Positions 15,476 to 24,614 of a stretch of DNA of 30,041 bases are shown in pieces. The notes under the pieces are model-generated. The model did no database searches. It saw only the letters and a list, made by a program, of their open reading frames with translations, and was not told the origin of the DNA. This DNA is from an uncultured Bacteroides sp. (lineage in GTDB: Bacteria; Bacteroidota; Bacteroidia; Bacteroidales; Bacteroidaceae): the NCBI GenBank assembly GCA_947071285.1, contig CAMTFK010000030.1, positions 1 through 30,041 on the forward strand, read 5' to 3'. Both the position numbers and the translations under genes were made by a program. Within the stretch, counting starts at the first letter, position 1. Each line of letters starts with the position of its first letter.

Positions 15476-17092
15476 TTATCTGATTTTGGAATTACAATCC
15501 CACCATACACGGGTAGCATAATTGTCCGCACCTTTTAGGTAGCTTGACACTGCAGCTTCCACATTCGCCTTATTGCTGACATATTCGTCAGTGGGGAAAG
15601 GCATACGACGCGCTCCTAATTCATTGTCGACCACACCACCGCTTTTGTTTCCAGCAGGATTCACAGGAATCAAGCGAGGATAGCCTGTACGACGGAAATC
15701 CGCCCATGCTTCGTTTCCAAGCATCCAGTTGGCAATCCATTTTTGGGTAATGATACGCTCTTGTTTCACATCCGGCGTATCTCCTTCATTCCATTTCACA
15801 GTAATGGTAGACAACTGTGAGCCATAGCTGTTGGCTCCGGAAGGATCGTCATATATACCGGGCTTACTGGTAGCATTGTTTATATAATCAACTGCACTTC
15901 CGGCACCCCATTGTTCAAACGACAGTTCGATACCTCTTTCGTAGAAATCCTTTGCAGTACCACCCATACCGGTAAAACCAAATACAGCCACAGCCTCAGC
16001 ACGCAGGAAAGCTACTTCAGCAGCATTCATCCACATAATAGGATCACTCTGGCCTACATTGACACCGGAATATTTATGTGCATCTGCACCCAGCGTAGAA
16101 CGATTAATGCTCCGGCGAACACCTACATATTCATAACCAGCCCATTCGGACGGAACGAAGTATTTGGAACGACGAGGGTCATTATATCCATTCATATAGC
16201 AGATGATGTCGGCAGCCGCATGTGTATCACCACCGGTGAGACAAGCATGGTCCGTAGCTGAATTATAGCGGGTTGCGGTATAGAGCGGATTGACAATCGA
16301 ACCGAAATAACTCCACTTGGCATTATCATTATTTGACTCAATTACTCCCCCCTGTATAGCTTTCTGAGCTTCTTGCTCAGCCAGTGTCTGGTTAGCATAC
16401 ACAATACGCATAGCAAGGCGTAATCTCAATGAATTGGCAAATAGGGTCCATTTGTTGATGTTTCCGCTATATACATAGTCGGCAGTAGCAGCCAAAGCAG
16501 CTCCGGGATTATCGTTCAAAGTAGCAATTGCTTCATCCAATTCGGTAAAGAACTGCTTGTACACAGCTTCCTGCGAATCATAAGGAGTGGTAACAGCACC
16601 ATCCAAACCTATTTTTGAATAAGGAATAGGCCCGTAAGTATCCGTTACGCGGCTCATGGCAGCTACCTTAATAATCTTTGCAATAGCAAAAGGAACAGGA
16701 TTTTCAGTCTTTTCAGATATATTTTTAACCGAAGTCAAGTTAGTAAATAACTGCGGAATGAGTTTGTCGGACTTCAAGAACACATTAGTCCAATTATCCG
16801 TAGCATTAAAGTTTCCAATCGTATTTCCCCATCCAGTATTGGTATCCGAGAAATAACCGCCCATCGGTCCACCCAACAAGCAGTCGGTGAACTGTGCCGT
16901 ATTTACGTCCGAAGATACCACGCAACTGGAAAGGTTGTTCATTGCCGACCCCAACATATAGTCATCGGCTTGCATATCATCGGTTCCAGGTTGATAAGGA
17001 TTCGAGTTAATATCCATATAATCACCTGTACAAGATACTCCGGTAAAAACCAGTGTTCCTACTATTATTTTATTAATAATACTTCTTCTCAT
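15476..17092 (-). CDS. SusD-like nutrient-binding outer-membrane lipoprotein
   Basis: A 538-aa lipoprotein with lipobox GVSC (Cys21) and start ATG 17092. The early segment DINSNPYQPGTDD, the long helical TPR-like body (IAKIIKVAAMSRVTDTYGPIPYSKI, FANSLRLRLAMRIVYANQ, FLRAEAVAVFGF) and the C-terminal WIANWMLGNEAWADFRRTGYPRL are typical of the SusD/RagB SusD-like_2 subgroup. The protein sits as a lid on the SusC barrel at the cell surface and captures the released glycan. The gene follows susC by only 4 bases, so translation is likely coupled. Ligand identity, high-mannose glycan, is inferred from the enzymes of the locus. Confidence 0.95.
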   Translation of the reverse strand: MRRSIINKIIVGTLVFTGVSCTGDYMDINSNPYQPGTDDMQADDYMLGSAMNNLSSCVVSSDVNTAQFTDCLLGGPMGGYFSDTNTGWGNTIGNFNATDNWTNVFLKSDKLIPQLFTNLTSVKNISEKTENPVPFAIAKIIKVAAMSRVTDTYGPIPYSKIGLDGAVTTPYDSQEAVYKQFFTELDEAIATLNDNPGAALAATADYVYSGNINKWTLFANSLRLRLAMRIVYANQTLAEQEAQKAIQGGVIESNNDNAKWSYFGSIVNPLYTATRYNSATDHACLTGGDTHAAADIICYMNGYNDPRRSKYFVPSEWAGYEYVGVRRSINRSTLGADAHKYSGVNVGQSDPIMWMNAAEVAFLRAEAVAVFGFTGMGGTAKDFYERGIELSFEQWGAGSAVDYINNATSKPGIYDDPSGANSYGSQLSTITVKWNEGDTPDVKQERIITQKWIANWMLGNEAWADFRRTGYPRLIPVNPAGNKSGGVVDNELGARRMPFPTDEYVSNKANVEAAVSSYLKGADNYATRVWWDCNSKIR

Positions 17093-17096
17093 AACA

Positions 17097-20000
17097 TTAA
17101 AATTTAAGAGTTACACTACAGCCGAAATTACGGGTAGAAGGCATCATGAAATAATCGACACCCTGATAGAAATTGTCAGTGGATGCTACGCTTTCAGGAT
17201 CGAACGGAGCTTTGCTATAAATCATCCACAAATTACGTCCTACAAGCGAAATCGTCAGGTCACATACATTATTGAACATCTTGCGAGGAAATGTATACCC
17301 GATAGAGGCTTCCTGCAAACGTACGTTTGTTGCCGAATAGGTGTAATACTGCGCCACTGCATCACCACCACCTATAGCGCTATACCATGACTCCGGATTT
17401 ACCCGGTCTCCTCCATTCACCGACACATATCCTAAGTCTCTTGCCGCAGCCGTAGCCTCCGATACGCCAAATTGATCCAGAACAGCTTGTGTACGTGAGA
17501 ATACCACGCCTCCCAAACGGGCTGAAATCATAAATCCAGCATTAAAGTTCTTCCAGGAAAAGTTATTGCGCCATGCCATATTGGCTTTCGGCAATACGCT
17601 TCCCAACTTGATCCACTCATCCGAGTTTTCAATCTTTTCAGTAGCCACATTACCATTCTGATCTACATATACATTGCCATTGGCATCACGCTTCATATCT
17701 ATATTAGAATAGATATCTCCCATAGAACCGCCTTCTTTCAACAAGAAACGTGCAGATCCCAAACCACCCATATTCAATGTAGAAATAGAAATCACCTCAT
17801 TGGTCACAGGATTAATGGCATTGTCTGCCAAAGTCGTAATCTTGTTCTGATTGGTAGAGAACGTATAGTTGCTGCTCCAGGTAAAGTCTTTCCAGGTATT
17901 TTCATATCCCAATGCCAGTTCGACACCCTGATTGCGCACAGCACCCGTCTGGATATACAACGCAGAATAACCGGATACTCCCAATTGAGGGTTGAATGTC
18001 TGGTTCTTGGTAGTTGTATTATAGTAGGTCATATCAAAATTGAAGTTCTTCAAAAAGCGCAAAGTCAAACCGACTTCCCATGATTCGGTACGCTCCGGCT
18101 TCAGGTTGTATACCGGATACTGGGTGGTGTTACTCCACTGCCCTGTACTTTCATTCCATTCGTAACGAGGATTGGCTATGTATCTCTCAAATGCCGTACC
18201 TACAGAAGCGAAAGAACCACGCAATTTCATGAAAGAAAGATAATCACGATTCAGATTAGGCATCAATTCAGACAACACGACTGAAAGACCTACTGAAGGA
18301 TAGAAGAACGACTTGCTGGTAGAGTTAGGTCCTGCCAACTGTGAAGGCCAGTCGTTACGTCCGGTCAATGTCAGATAATAAGTACTCTTGTAGCCCAGTT
18401 CAGCAGAAGCAAACACAGACTGGGTTTGCTCACGCCAGCCGTTCTGCATACGCTTTGTTTTCTTAGCACTCAGGTTCTGTACATTAAATACATTAGCAAG
18501 TCCCGGAGTTTCACCTTCAAAGTTTTCGTCAGCAATAGGACCTCTCACTTCCAGTCCATCCGAACGCATATCCATAAATGAAGTACCGATATTTGCCGAA
18601 AGGTTCCAATTCTCTCCGAAACTCTTGTTAATATTGATAAGGAAGTCAGCATACAATTGTTTATCTGTCGTTTTAGATATAGTATAGAGACCGCGTGTAG
18701 ATGCCTCAGTCATCTGTGTATTTGTTCCGGCATAATACTTTTCAGTATAATCATTGAAAGAATTATCCAAACGGACACGACCACTGACACTCAACCAATC
18801 CAGTATCTTGTAGTTCAAACTGGCGTTCAGCATATAACGGTCTTTATTGTTATTACGAAGTTGACGATAATTAATCCAGTATGGATTCTGCATTACCATA
18901 CCTGCATCACCTATCGGCCAATACTGGGTATCCAGTTTACGAGAAGGGTCATAACGTTCGTACATTTTGAAGTCTTCCCAGTCATTGCCGCGTGGGAACA
19001 GGTAAGCTCCTACCAACGGGTTGTTATAAGTACCTTGGTTCACCATGTTCTGGTCTTTTTGAAGCACATAAGTTGCCCCCACATCCAGAGTCATCTTATC
19101 ATCCAGGAAGGAAGTGGTATTGCGGAAAGTAAAGTTATAGCGTGCATACTTATTGTTCGGTATAAGTCCCTTAGAATTAACAGCAGCAGCCGAAACATAC
19201 GTCTGGTTCTTATCCGTACCGGTAGACAAGGAAATGCTCTCCGTTCCAGTTACACCTGTCTGAAAATAATCGCTTGTCGGATTATATCCATAAGAATTAG
19301 AAGAATTCAACCGATTCCCCCAACTATGTGTAATCTGACCGTTACTGGTTCCATAACGATTTTGGAAATCAGGGGTTACAAAAGCATTGAAGATTTCGGT
19401 ATTACTGTTCACAGTAATGTTTACGCGCCCCTCTTTACCTTTTTTCGTTGTAATGACGATAGCACCATTCGCAGCATCCGACCCGTAAAGAGCTGCTGCT
19501 GCCGCACCGGTCAGTACCGACATAGATTCAATATCTTCAGGATTAATATCAGCGATAGGTTCGGTAGATCCCTTTGAGTCAAACTCAGTACCACCCTTAC
19601 CAGTTCCGGCATACATCGGAACACCATCAATGACATAGAGTGCATTGGAAGACTGCATGATAGACTTCGTACCACGCATCACTACCTTTGATACACCACC
19701 GACACCGGATGAAGAAGCGTTGATATTTACACCGGCAACTTTACCGTTCAAAGAGTTTACGAAATTGGCATCCTTTACACGGGTAATCTCATCACTCTTA
19801 ACTTCCTGTACATTGTAGCTCAACGCCTTTGTAGCACGCTTAATACCCAAAGCCGTCACTACTACCTCTTCTATCAACTGTGAGTCTGTCTCCATCAGCA
19901 AATTAATAGGTCCTGAGCCTTTAACAGCAATTTCCTGTGGTTTATAGCCGATATAGGAGAACTGGATAACAGGATTAGCTTCGGTGGTAGTCAGCGTAAA

Positions 20001-20459
20001 GTTACCGTCAAAATCGGTAATACAGCCAACGCTGGTACCTTTCACCAATACATTCACACCGATAAGGGGCCCCATATCATCCGATACTACTCCGGTGATA
20101 GTGCGCTCTTTACCTTGTTGATTCCCCTCTTGCGGCGTAGCCGACTTTTCAGAAAGATAAACGATGTTATCTTCTACTTTAAAAGAAATGTCCTTTCCTT
20201 TAAGAATAGCATTCAAGGCATCTTCAATGGATGCATTCTTTACCTTAACGCTCTCAACTGTCACTGTGGCGAGTTTGTCGTCATAGAAAAATTGATACTT
20301 GGATTGAGATTTAATCTGTTCGATGACTGTTCCTAACGTTGTGCGGGACACGTTCAAATTCAGTTGGGCAAAAGTCCACTGAACTGATACAGCCATGAAG
20401 AACAAAACTAATAAAGTCCGCAGAAATTTCGAACTTTGAAAAGCATGATCGTTGTTCAT
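17097..20459 (-). CDS. SusC-like TonB-dependent transporter with STN domain
   Basis: The ATG at 20459 is chosen; a TTG at 20465 is in frame but unlikely. The protein is 1120 aa. Order of parts: signal peptide to about residue 32 (TFAQ), STN signalling domain (~37-104, RTTLGTVIEQIKSQSKYQFFYD), carboxypeptidase-regulatory-like domain (~119-190, ITGVVSDDMGPLIGVNVLVKG), TonB-box-like EEVVVTALG (~197-205), plug (~208-340, with NSLNGKVAGV and YVIDGVPMY), then a 22-strand barrel ending in the terminal Phe of VTLKF. It imports glycan across the outer membrane. The STN domain is present only in transporters that signal to a FecR-type anti-sigma factor, which fits the sigma/FecR pair upstream. It starts a new transcript after the terminator at 20590-20624. 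Confidence 0.96.
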   Translation of the reverse strand: MNNDHAFQSSKFLRTLLVLFFMAVSVQWTFAQLNLNVSRTTLGTVIEQIKSQSKYQFFYDDKLATVTVESVKVKNASIEDALNAILKGKDISFKVEDNIVYLSEKSATPQEGNQQGKERTITGVVSDDMGPLIGVNVLVKGTSVGCITDFDGNFTLTTTEANPVIQFSYIGYKPQEIAVKGSGPINLLMETDSQLIEEVVVTALGIKRATKALSYNVQEVKSDEITRVKDANFVNSLNGKVAGVNINASSSGVGGVSKVVMRGTKSIMQSSNALYVIDGVPMYAGTGKGGTEFDSKGSTEPIADINPEDIESMSVLTGAAAAALYGSDAANGAIVITTKKGKEGRVNITVNSNTEIFNAFVTPDFQNRYGTSNGQITHSWGNRLNSSNSYGYNPTSDYFQTGVTGTESISLSTGTDKNQTYVSAAAVNSKGLIPNNKYARYNFTFRNTTSFLDDKMTLDVGATYVLQKDQNMVNQGTYNNPLVGAYLFPRGNDWEDFKMYERYDPSRKLDTQYWPIGDAGMVMQNPYWINYRQLRNNNKDRYMLNASLNYKILDWLSVSGRVRLDNSFNDYTEKYYAGTNTQMTEASTRGLYTISKTTDKQLYADFLININKSFGENWNLSANIGTSFMDMRSDGLEVRGPIADENFEGETPGLANVFNVQNLSAKKTKRMQNGWREQTQSVFASAELGYKSTYYLTLTGRNDWPSQLAGPNSTSKSFFYPSVGLSVVLSELMPNLNRDYLSFMKLRGSFASVGTAFERYIANPRYEWNESTGQWSNTTQYPVYNLKPERTESWEVGLTLRFLKNFNFDMTYYNTTTKNQTFNPQLGVSGYSALYIQTGAVRNQGVELALGYENTWKDFTWSSNYTFSTNQNKITTLADNAINPVTNEVISISTLNMGGLGSARFLLKEGGSMGDIYSNIDMKRDANGNVYVDQNGNVATEKIENSDEWIKLGSVLPKANMAWRNNFSWKNFNAGFMISARLGGVVFSRTQAVLDQFGVSEATAAARDLGYVSVNGGDRVNPESWYSAIGGGDAVAQYYTYSATNVRLQEASIGYTFPRKMFNNVCDLTISLVGRNLWMIYSKAPFDPESVASTDNFYQGVDYFMMPSTRNFGCSVTLKF

Positions 20460-20589
20460 AAACAAAGTTTAAAGGTTACACATTGGTTAATTTTATCAGC
20501 CAAAGGAGTGTTTCTCCCGGCCTTCGTATTATAAAACAACAGGCACTTAAAATACACTTAGTACAAAATGATATTTTTTTTCTTTAAAA
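20460..20589 (-). promoter_or_regulatory. susC leader/promoter region without a clear -7 box
   Basis: This stretch separates the terminator from the susC ATG. No full TAnnTTTG -7 element is visible on the - strand. The best candidate is TCATTTTG (complement of 20564-20571), which has one mismatch. An imperfect hairpin (gccaaaggag / ctcccggc) lies at about 20500-20522. Absence of a housekeeping -7 agrees with control by the locus's own ECF sigma factor, but no ECF promoter sequence can be assigned by eye. Confidence 0.35.
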
Positions 20590-20624
20590 TGAAAAAAGGG
20601 AATAGTTTTATCGACTATCCCCTT
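20590..20624 (-). terminator. Intrinsic terminator after the second GH92 gene
   Basis: Read on the - strand, aaggggatagt (complement of 20614-20624) pairs with actattccctt (complement of 20596-20606): 11 bp including one G-U pair, with a 7-base loop. A U-rich stretch from 20597 to 20592 follows. It begins 27 bases past the GH92 stop at 20651 and precedes susC. It therefore splits the locus into a regulator/GH92 transcript and a susC-led transcript. Confidence 0.8.
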
Positions 20625-20650
20625 CTTCAACACATCATTAACGCTTTTTC

Positions 20651-22930
20651 TTACTTCTTTTTTAGTTCATTGGAGAAAGAGTAAGGATAGTCTTCCGGCT
20701 GTGTTCCTCTCTGTAGATTGGGTTTGCTGCCCATATCAATTTTCAGGACACCACCTTTTATCAGATCTCCATGTTTCAGATAATTCTTAGTATACGTATT
20801 TCCGTCCAAACGGAGCGACTCGATATATCTATTTTCAGCGTTGTTATTCGCAGCATCAATCACCAACGAATTACCATTCTCGAAATGCAGGGTAGCCTTC
20901 TTGAATAAAGGAGCACCAAGGACATATTCATCGGTTCCCGGACAAACAGGATAGAAGCCCAACGCAGAGAATACGTACCAGGCGGAAGTCTGGCCATTGT
21001 CTTCATCTCCGCAATAACCGTCGGGACCAGGAGTGTACATGCGGTTCATCACCTCGCGCAACCAATATTGCGCTTTCCAAGGTTGTCCGGCATAATTGTA
21101 CATGTAAATCATATGCTGTATCGGTTGATTGCCATGAGCATAGTTGCCCATGTTCATCACCGTCATTTCACGTATTTCATGGATCACCTGACCATAATAA
21201 CTGTCATCGAATACAGGAGGAACGGTAAATACAGAATCTAACATTCCAACGAACACTTTTTCGCCCCCCATCAAGTCTATTAATCCTTGCGGGTCATGGA
21301 ATACAGACCAGGAATAGTGCCAACTGTTTCCTTCCGTAAAGGCATCACCCCACTTCAACGGTGAGAAAGGAGCCTGGAATTGGCCATCCTTGTTGCGGCC
21401 ACGCATCAACAAACTTTCTTTGTCGAATACATTCTTATAGTTCATGGCACGTTCTGCAAAAAGTTTCAGTTCTTTCTTCGGACGATTCAGAGCCTTGGCC
21501 ATTTGGTAAATACACCAGTCGTCATAAGCATATTCCAGCGTGCGGGCAGTATTCTCATTGATTTTCACATCGTAGGGAACATAACCCAGTTCATTGTAAT
21601 ATTCGTAACCCAGGCGACCGGTGGAAGAAACTTCCGGATGCACATTCTTGGTTCCGTGGATAAGCCCTTCATACATGGTAGTTACATCATCTACTTTGAC
21701 ACCCTTTAGATAAGCGTCGGCAAGTACGGAAGCCGAGTTATTACCAATCATACAACCGCGATGTCCCGGGCTGGCCCATTCGGGGAAGAAACCACTTTCT
21801 TTATATGTATTGACGAGACCTTCCTGAATTTGCTTGTTGACTGACGGATACATCAGGTTGAGGAAAGGAAACAGGCAACGGAAAGTATCCCAGAAACCAG
21901 TATCGGTATACATGTAACCGGGAAGAACCTGACCGTTGTAAGGACTGTAATGCACGGGAGCTCCAGCTTCGTCGAATTCATAGAAAGAGCGGGGGAAAAG
22001 TACCGAACGGTACAGACAAGAGTAGAAAGTGCGATACTGGTCAAGATTACCACCGTCCACTTCTATTTTTCCCAATACCTGATTCCAGGCATCCTGCCCC
22101 TTCTGAACCAAAGTATCAAAGCTGTCATTACCCAATTCTTTCAGGTTTCTGTCAGCTTGTTCAAAGCTGATGAAAGAAGAAGCAACACGTGCGTGAACGA
22201 TTTCACCTTTACGGGTTTTAAAACCGATGATAGCACCTGCATGTTCGGCAGACTGTTCATTCTGGTTTTCAGCCAGCTTGCCGTCGGCAACGGAAGCCCT
22301 GTAAGTGAAAGGTTTATCGAATTCTATAACGAAATAGTTCTTAAAGTTATCAGGAACTCCACCGCTATTGCGAGTAGTATATCCGATGATCTTGTTTTGT
22401 TCAGGAATAATCTTGATGTAAGAACCTTTATCAAAAGCGTCTACCACCACATAAGAATGATCATTCTCAGGGAAAGTAAAACGGAACAGGACGGCACGCT
22501 CCGTAGGAGTGAATTCCGTTACGACATCATGCTCAGCAAGATATACCTTATAATAATGAGGTAATGCTATTTCTCCTTTATGTGAGAACCAACTGGCACG
22601 TTTATCTTCATTAAACTCCGGTTTACCTACCACCGGCATTATGGAAAACTGCCCATAGTCATTAATCCAGGGACTGGGTTGATGGGTTTGCTTGAAACCA
22701 CGGATTTTATTGGCAGTGTACACATATTGCCAGCCATCTCCCATCTTCCCTGTCTGCGGTGTCCAGAAGTTCATACCCCAGGGACGCGCAATAGCCGGGT
22801 AGGTATTGCCGGTAGAAAGTTCGAAGGTAGACAACGTACCCATCAATGGATTGACGTATTGTGTAAAATCTTTAGCCTGCCCCCAAAGAGCGCAGCACAA
22901 AAAGCAAATCGATAAAAAAAGGTTCTTCAT
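20651..22930 (-). CDS. GH92 alpha-mannosidase, divergent, periplasmic
   Basis: A 759-aa protein with a type I signal peptide ending near ALWGQA (residues 1-19) and no lipobox at the cleavage point, so soluble periplasmic. GH92 signatures: YVNPLMGT (25-32), GNTYPAIARPWGMNFW (41-56), GFWDTFRCLFPFL (~345-357), presumed acid Glu466 in TLEYAYDDW, HGNQPIQHMIY (599-609), and GDEDNGQTSAW (641-651) holding the presumed base. It differs from the other paralogues in two substrate-side motifs: GFKQTHQPSPW instead of GFSHTHLSGTG (78-88), and Thr532-Glu533 (FTEGNSW) where alpha-1,2 enzymes have His-Glu. A different linkage, such as alpha-1,3 or alpha-1,6, is likely but unproven. The gene lies 57 bases after fecR and just before the terminator, so it should be made with the regulators. 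Confidence 0.93.
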   Translation of the reverse strand: MKNLFLSICFLCCALWGQAKDFTQYVNPLMGTLSTFELSTGNTYPAIARPWGMNFWTPQTGKMGDGWQYVYTANKIRGFKQTHQPSPWINDYGQFSIMPVVGKPEFNEDKRASWFSHKGEIALPHYYKVYLAEHDVVTEFTPTERAVLFRFTFPENDHSYVVVDAFDKGSYIKIIPEQNKIIGYTTRNSGGVPDNFKNYFVIEFDKPFTYRASVADGKLAENQNEQSAEHAGAIIGFKTRKGEIVHARVASSFISFEQADRNLKELGNDSFDTLVQKGQDAWNQVLGKIEVDGGNLDQYRTFYSCLYRSVLFPRSFYEFDEAGAPVHYSPYNGQVLPGYMYTDTGFWDTFRCLFPFLNLMYPSVNKQIQEGLVNTYKESGFFPEWASPGHRGCMIGNNSASVLADAYLKGVKVDDVTTMYEGLIHGTKNVHPEVSSTGRLGYEYYNELGYVPYDVKINENTARTLEYAYDDWCIYQMAKALNRPKKELKLFAERAMNYKNVFDKESLLMRGRNKDGQFQAPFSPLKWGDAFTEGNSWHYSWSVFHDPQGLIDLMGGEKVFVGMLDSVFTVPPVFDDSYYGQVIHEIREMTVMNMGNYAHGNQPIQHMIYMYNYAGQPWKAQYWLREVMNRMYTPGPDGYCGDEDNGQTSAWYVFSALGFYPVCPGTDEYVLGAPLFKKATLHFENGNSLVIDAANNNAENRYIESLRLDGNTYTKNYLKHGDLIKGGVLKIDMGSKPNLQRGTQPEDYPYSFSNELKKK

Positions 22931-22960
22931 ACTATTACAATAATTATAGGGTTATCAGGC

Positions 22961-22972
22961 GTTACGCGTAAC
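22961..22972. repeat. Perfect 12-bp palindrome between fecR and GH92 genes
   Basis: GTTACGCGTAAC is self-complementary, and the bases around it (ggc...acc) extend the symmetry to about 18 bases with a wobble pair. It lies in the 57-base gap upstream of the GH92 ATG at 22930. It could be an operator for a dimeric protein or a small RNA hairpin. No -7 element is seen in the same gap. Confidence 0.4.
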
Positions 22973-22987
22973 ACCATCTGAAACTAT

Positions 22988-23992
22988 TTATTTCTTCGAA
23001 GACAAAAACACACTATTTCCCACTATTTTGTATTCAATAGGTATCACATTCTTAACTGAGTTCAGCACTTCCTCCACACTATTCTTCTTTTTTAATGCAC
23101 CTGTATATGTCTTTGTCACATCCATATCGGGTGCCAGAATAATCTTCACTCCATAAGAATTCTCCAATGTCCGGGCAATCGTGAATATATCCGCTTTCTC
23201 GAATACAAACTGGTTATTATGCCAGTTTTCAATTCCTGTATCCACTTGCTTCACTACCAGGCGGCGGGTCATGCCATTCAGTTCCGCTTTCTGTCCCGGA
23301 GACAGAACAATCATCCCTTCTTCATGATTCCCTTTTACTTCAATCTCTCCTTTTATCAGCGTAGCTACCGCCGAGCGGTTGGCCTTGTCACTCTTCAAAT
23401 TAAAGACAGTCCCCAAAACTCTGACCTGCATAGCTTCACTCCGTACAATAAAGGGCTTCTCCACATTTCTCTTCACTTCAAAATAGGCTTCACCTTCTAT
23501 ATATACATTCCTACCCTTTTCTGAAAATTCACTCGGATACTTCAAGGTAGTATGTTTATTCAGCCAAACTTTGGTACCATCAGGCAGCATCAGTTCTTTT
23601 ACTTCGTCCCGGGCGGTGACAGCCACCAATGCACCCGTCTCGCTCTGCGACTGATAAATATGATAACTCAAACCGGATATAAGAAAGATACCTATAAACA
23701 TAGCAGCATATCGCATCCAGGTATTCATTCTCCGCACCTTATGCCGTTTCGTCTCTTCCTGTTTCAACCGTTTGAATAATTGTTTCTCCGCTCTCTCTAT
23801 TTTCTTTTCATCTGCAAAATTTTCGTTTTTTCCGAGATGATATATCTGCTCTATCCTGAACAATTCACGCGCATTCTCGCCTGAATCGTCCAGCCAAGCG
23901 TTCACCCTATGGAGTTCTTCTTCAGAACATTCTCCCATAAGGAATCTGGCCATCAATTCTTCATCCAACTTATTTATTCCTTCCTTCATCAT
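22988..23992 (-). CDS. FecR-type anti-sigma factor
   Basis: A 334-aa single-pass inner-membrane protein. The cytoplasmic N-terminus (1-91) contains the sigma-binding helices (ELMARFLMGECSEEELHRVNAWLD). The membrane segment is ~92-112 (MRYAAMFIGIFLISGLSYHIY). The periplasmic FecR domain follows (~120-235: VTARDEVKELMLPDGTKVWLN, YIEGEAYFEV, VRVLGTVFNL, LSPGQKAEL). The end is a DUF4974/STN-like domain (~260-334: IARTLENSYGVKIIL, VEEVLNSVKNVIPIEYKI). It should hold the ECF sigma factor encoded 31 bases upstream until the STN domain of the SusC protein signals glycan import. MM at the start leaves 23992 or 23989 as start. The pairing is standard for Bacteroides mannan and host-glycan loci. Confidence 0.95.
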   Translation of the reverse strand: MMKEGINKLDEELMARFLMGECSEEELHRVNAWLDDSGENARELFRIEQIYHLGKNENFADEKKIERAEKQLFKRLKQEETKRHKVRRMNTWMRYAAMFIGIFLISGLSYHIYQSQSETGALVAVTARDEVKELMLPDGTKVWLNKHTTLKYPSEFSEKGRNVYIEGEAYFEVKRNVEKPFIVRSEAMQVRVLGTVFNLKSDKANRSAVATLIKGEIEVKGNHEEGMIVLSPGQKAELNGMTRRLVVKQVDTGIENWHNNQFVFEKADIFTIARTLENSYGVKIILAPDMDVTKTYTGALKKKNSVEEVLNSVKNVIPIEYKIVGNSVFLSSKK

Positions 23993-24023
23993 ACTAATAA
24001 AACAACCGTTTCAATAAAAACAC

Positions 24024-24584
24024 TTATACCTTACCTAATAAAAAGAGGACCAACATGAAGTTCAGGTAGCCCAATCTTTCGCGCAGAAACTTCAAAGCCT
24101 TATACATATGGGCTTCCACTGTTCGCAACGATATGCCCATCGTTTCTGCAATATCCTTGTTCTTCATATCATGCAGATAACTGAGTTTGAAGACCATCTT
24201 ACACTTATCCGGCAATTCATTAATCGCCTCGGAGAGTTCCCTTCTGAGTTCCCGGTCTTCTATCCTCTTCACAACTTCATTGCTATCCGGCTGATAGAAC
24301 TCAATTCTCTTCTTGTTAATCTCCGTCACAACAGCTTCGTAACTATTTTTGACTTCCCGGTGCTTCAATACATTTAAAGCACGGGTGTAGACCGCCCGAT
24401 ACAGAAACGCCTGTATCTGCTCGCCCACCGTCACCGTGTCTTGCCGCCGCCACAGCTCTACAAATACATCCTGCACTACGTCCTCCGCTTCTTCTTCGCC
24501 CACAATTCGCGTGGCGTAAAAGAGCAGATTAGCATAGTACTGACGAAAAAGCAGTTTATAAGTCAGGTCAAAGTTATCACCCAT
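24024..24584 (-). CDS. ECF-type sigma-70 factor
   Basis: A 186-aa protein with only sigma regions 2 and 4. Region 2 is at ~10-75, with the core-binding and -10 recognition helix YATRIVGEEEAEDVVQDVFVELWRR. Region 4 is at ~120-172: LPDKCKMVFKLSYLHDMKNKDIAETMG, then the recognition helix ISLRTVEAHMYKALKFL. The short hydrophobic tail (LNFMLVLFLLGKV) is common in Bacteroides ECF factors. It should direct RNA polymerase to the susC promoter of this locus when released by the FecR protein encoded 31 bases downstream. It starts 30 bases after the GH92 stop at 24615, so basal expression probably comes from the promoter at 26919-26950. Confidence 0.95.
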   Translation of the reverse strand: MGDNFDLTYKLLFRQYYANLLFYATRIVGEEEAEDVVQDVFVELWRRQDTVTVGEQIQAFLYRAVYTRALNVLKHREVKNSYEAVVTEINKKRIEFYQPDSNEVVKRIEDRELRRELSEAINELPDKCKMVFKLSYLHDMKNKDIAETMGISLRTVEAHMYKALKFLRERLGYLNFMLVLFLLGKV

Positions 24585-24614
24585 AATCTCACATCTGTTT
24601 TAAATCCCCGTCAA

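Noticed and set aside
18657..19577. 306-codon open frame antisense to susC
   Set aside because: It mirrors the codon pattern of susC, has no recognisable domain and no promoter. The other long antisense frames over GH92, GH97 and MFS genes were rejected for the same reason.
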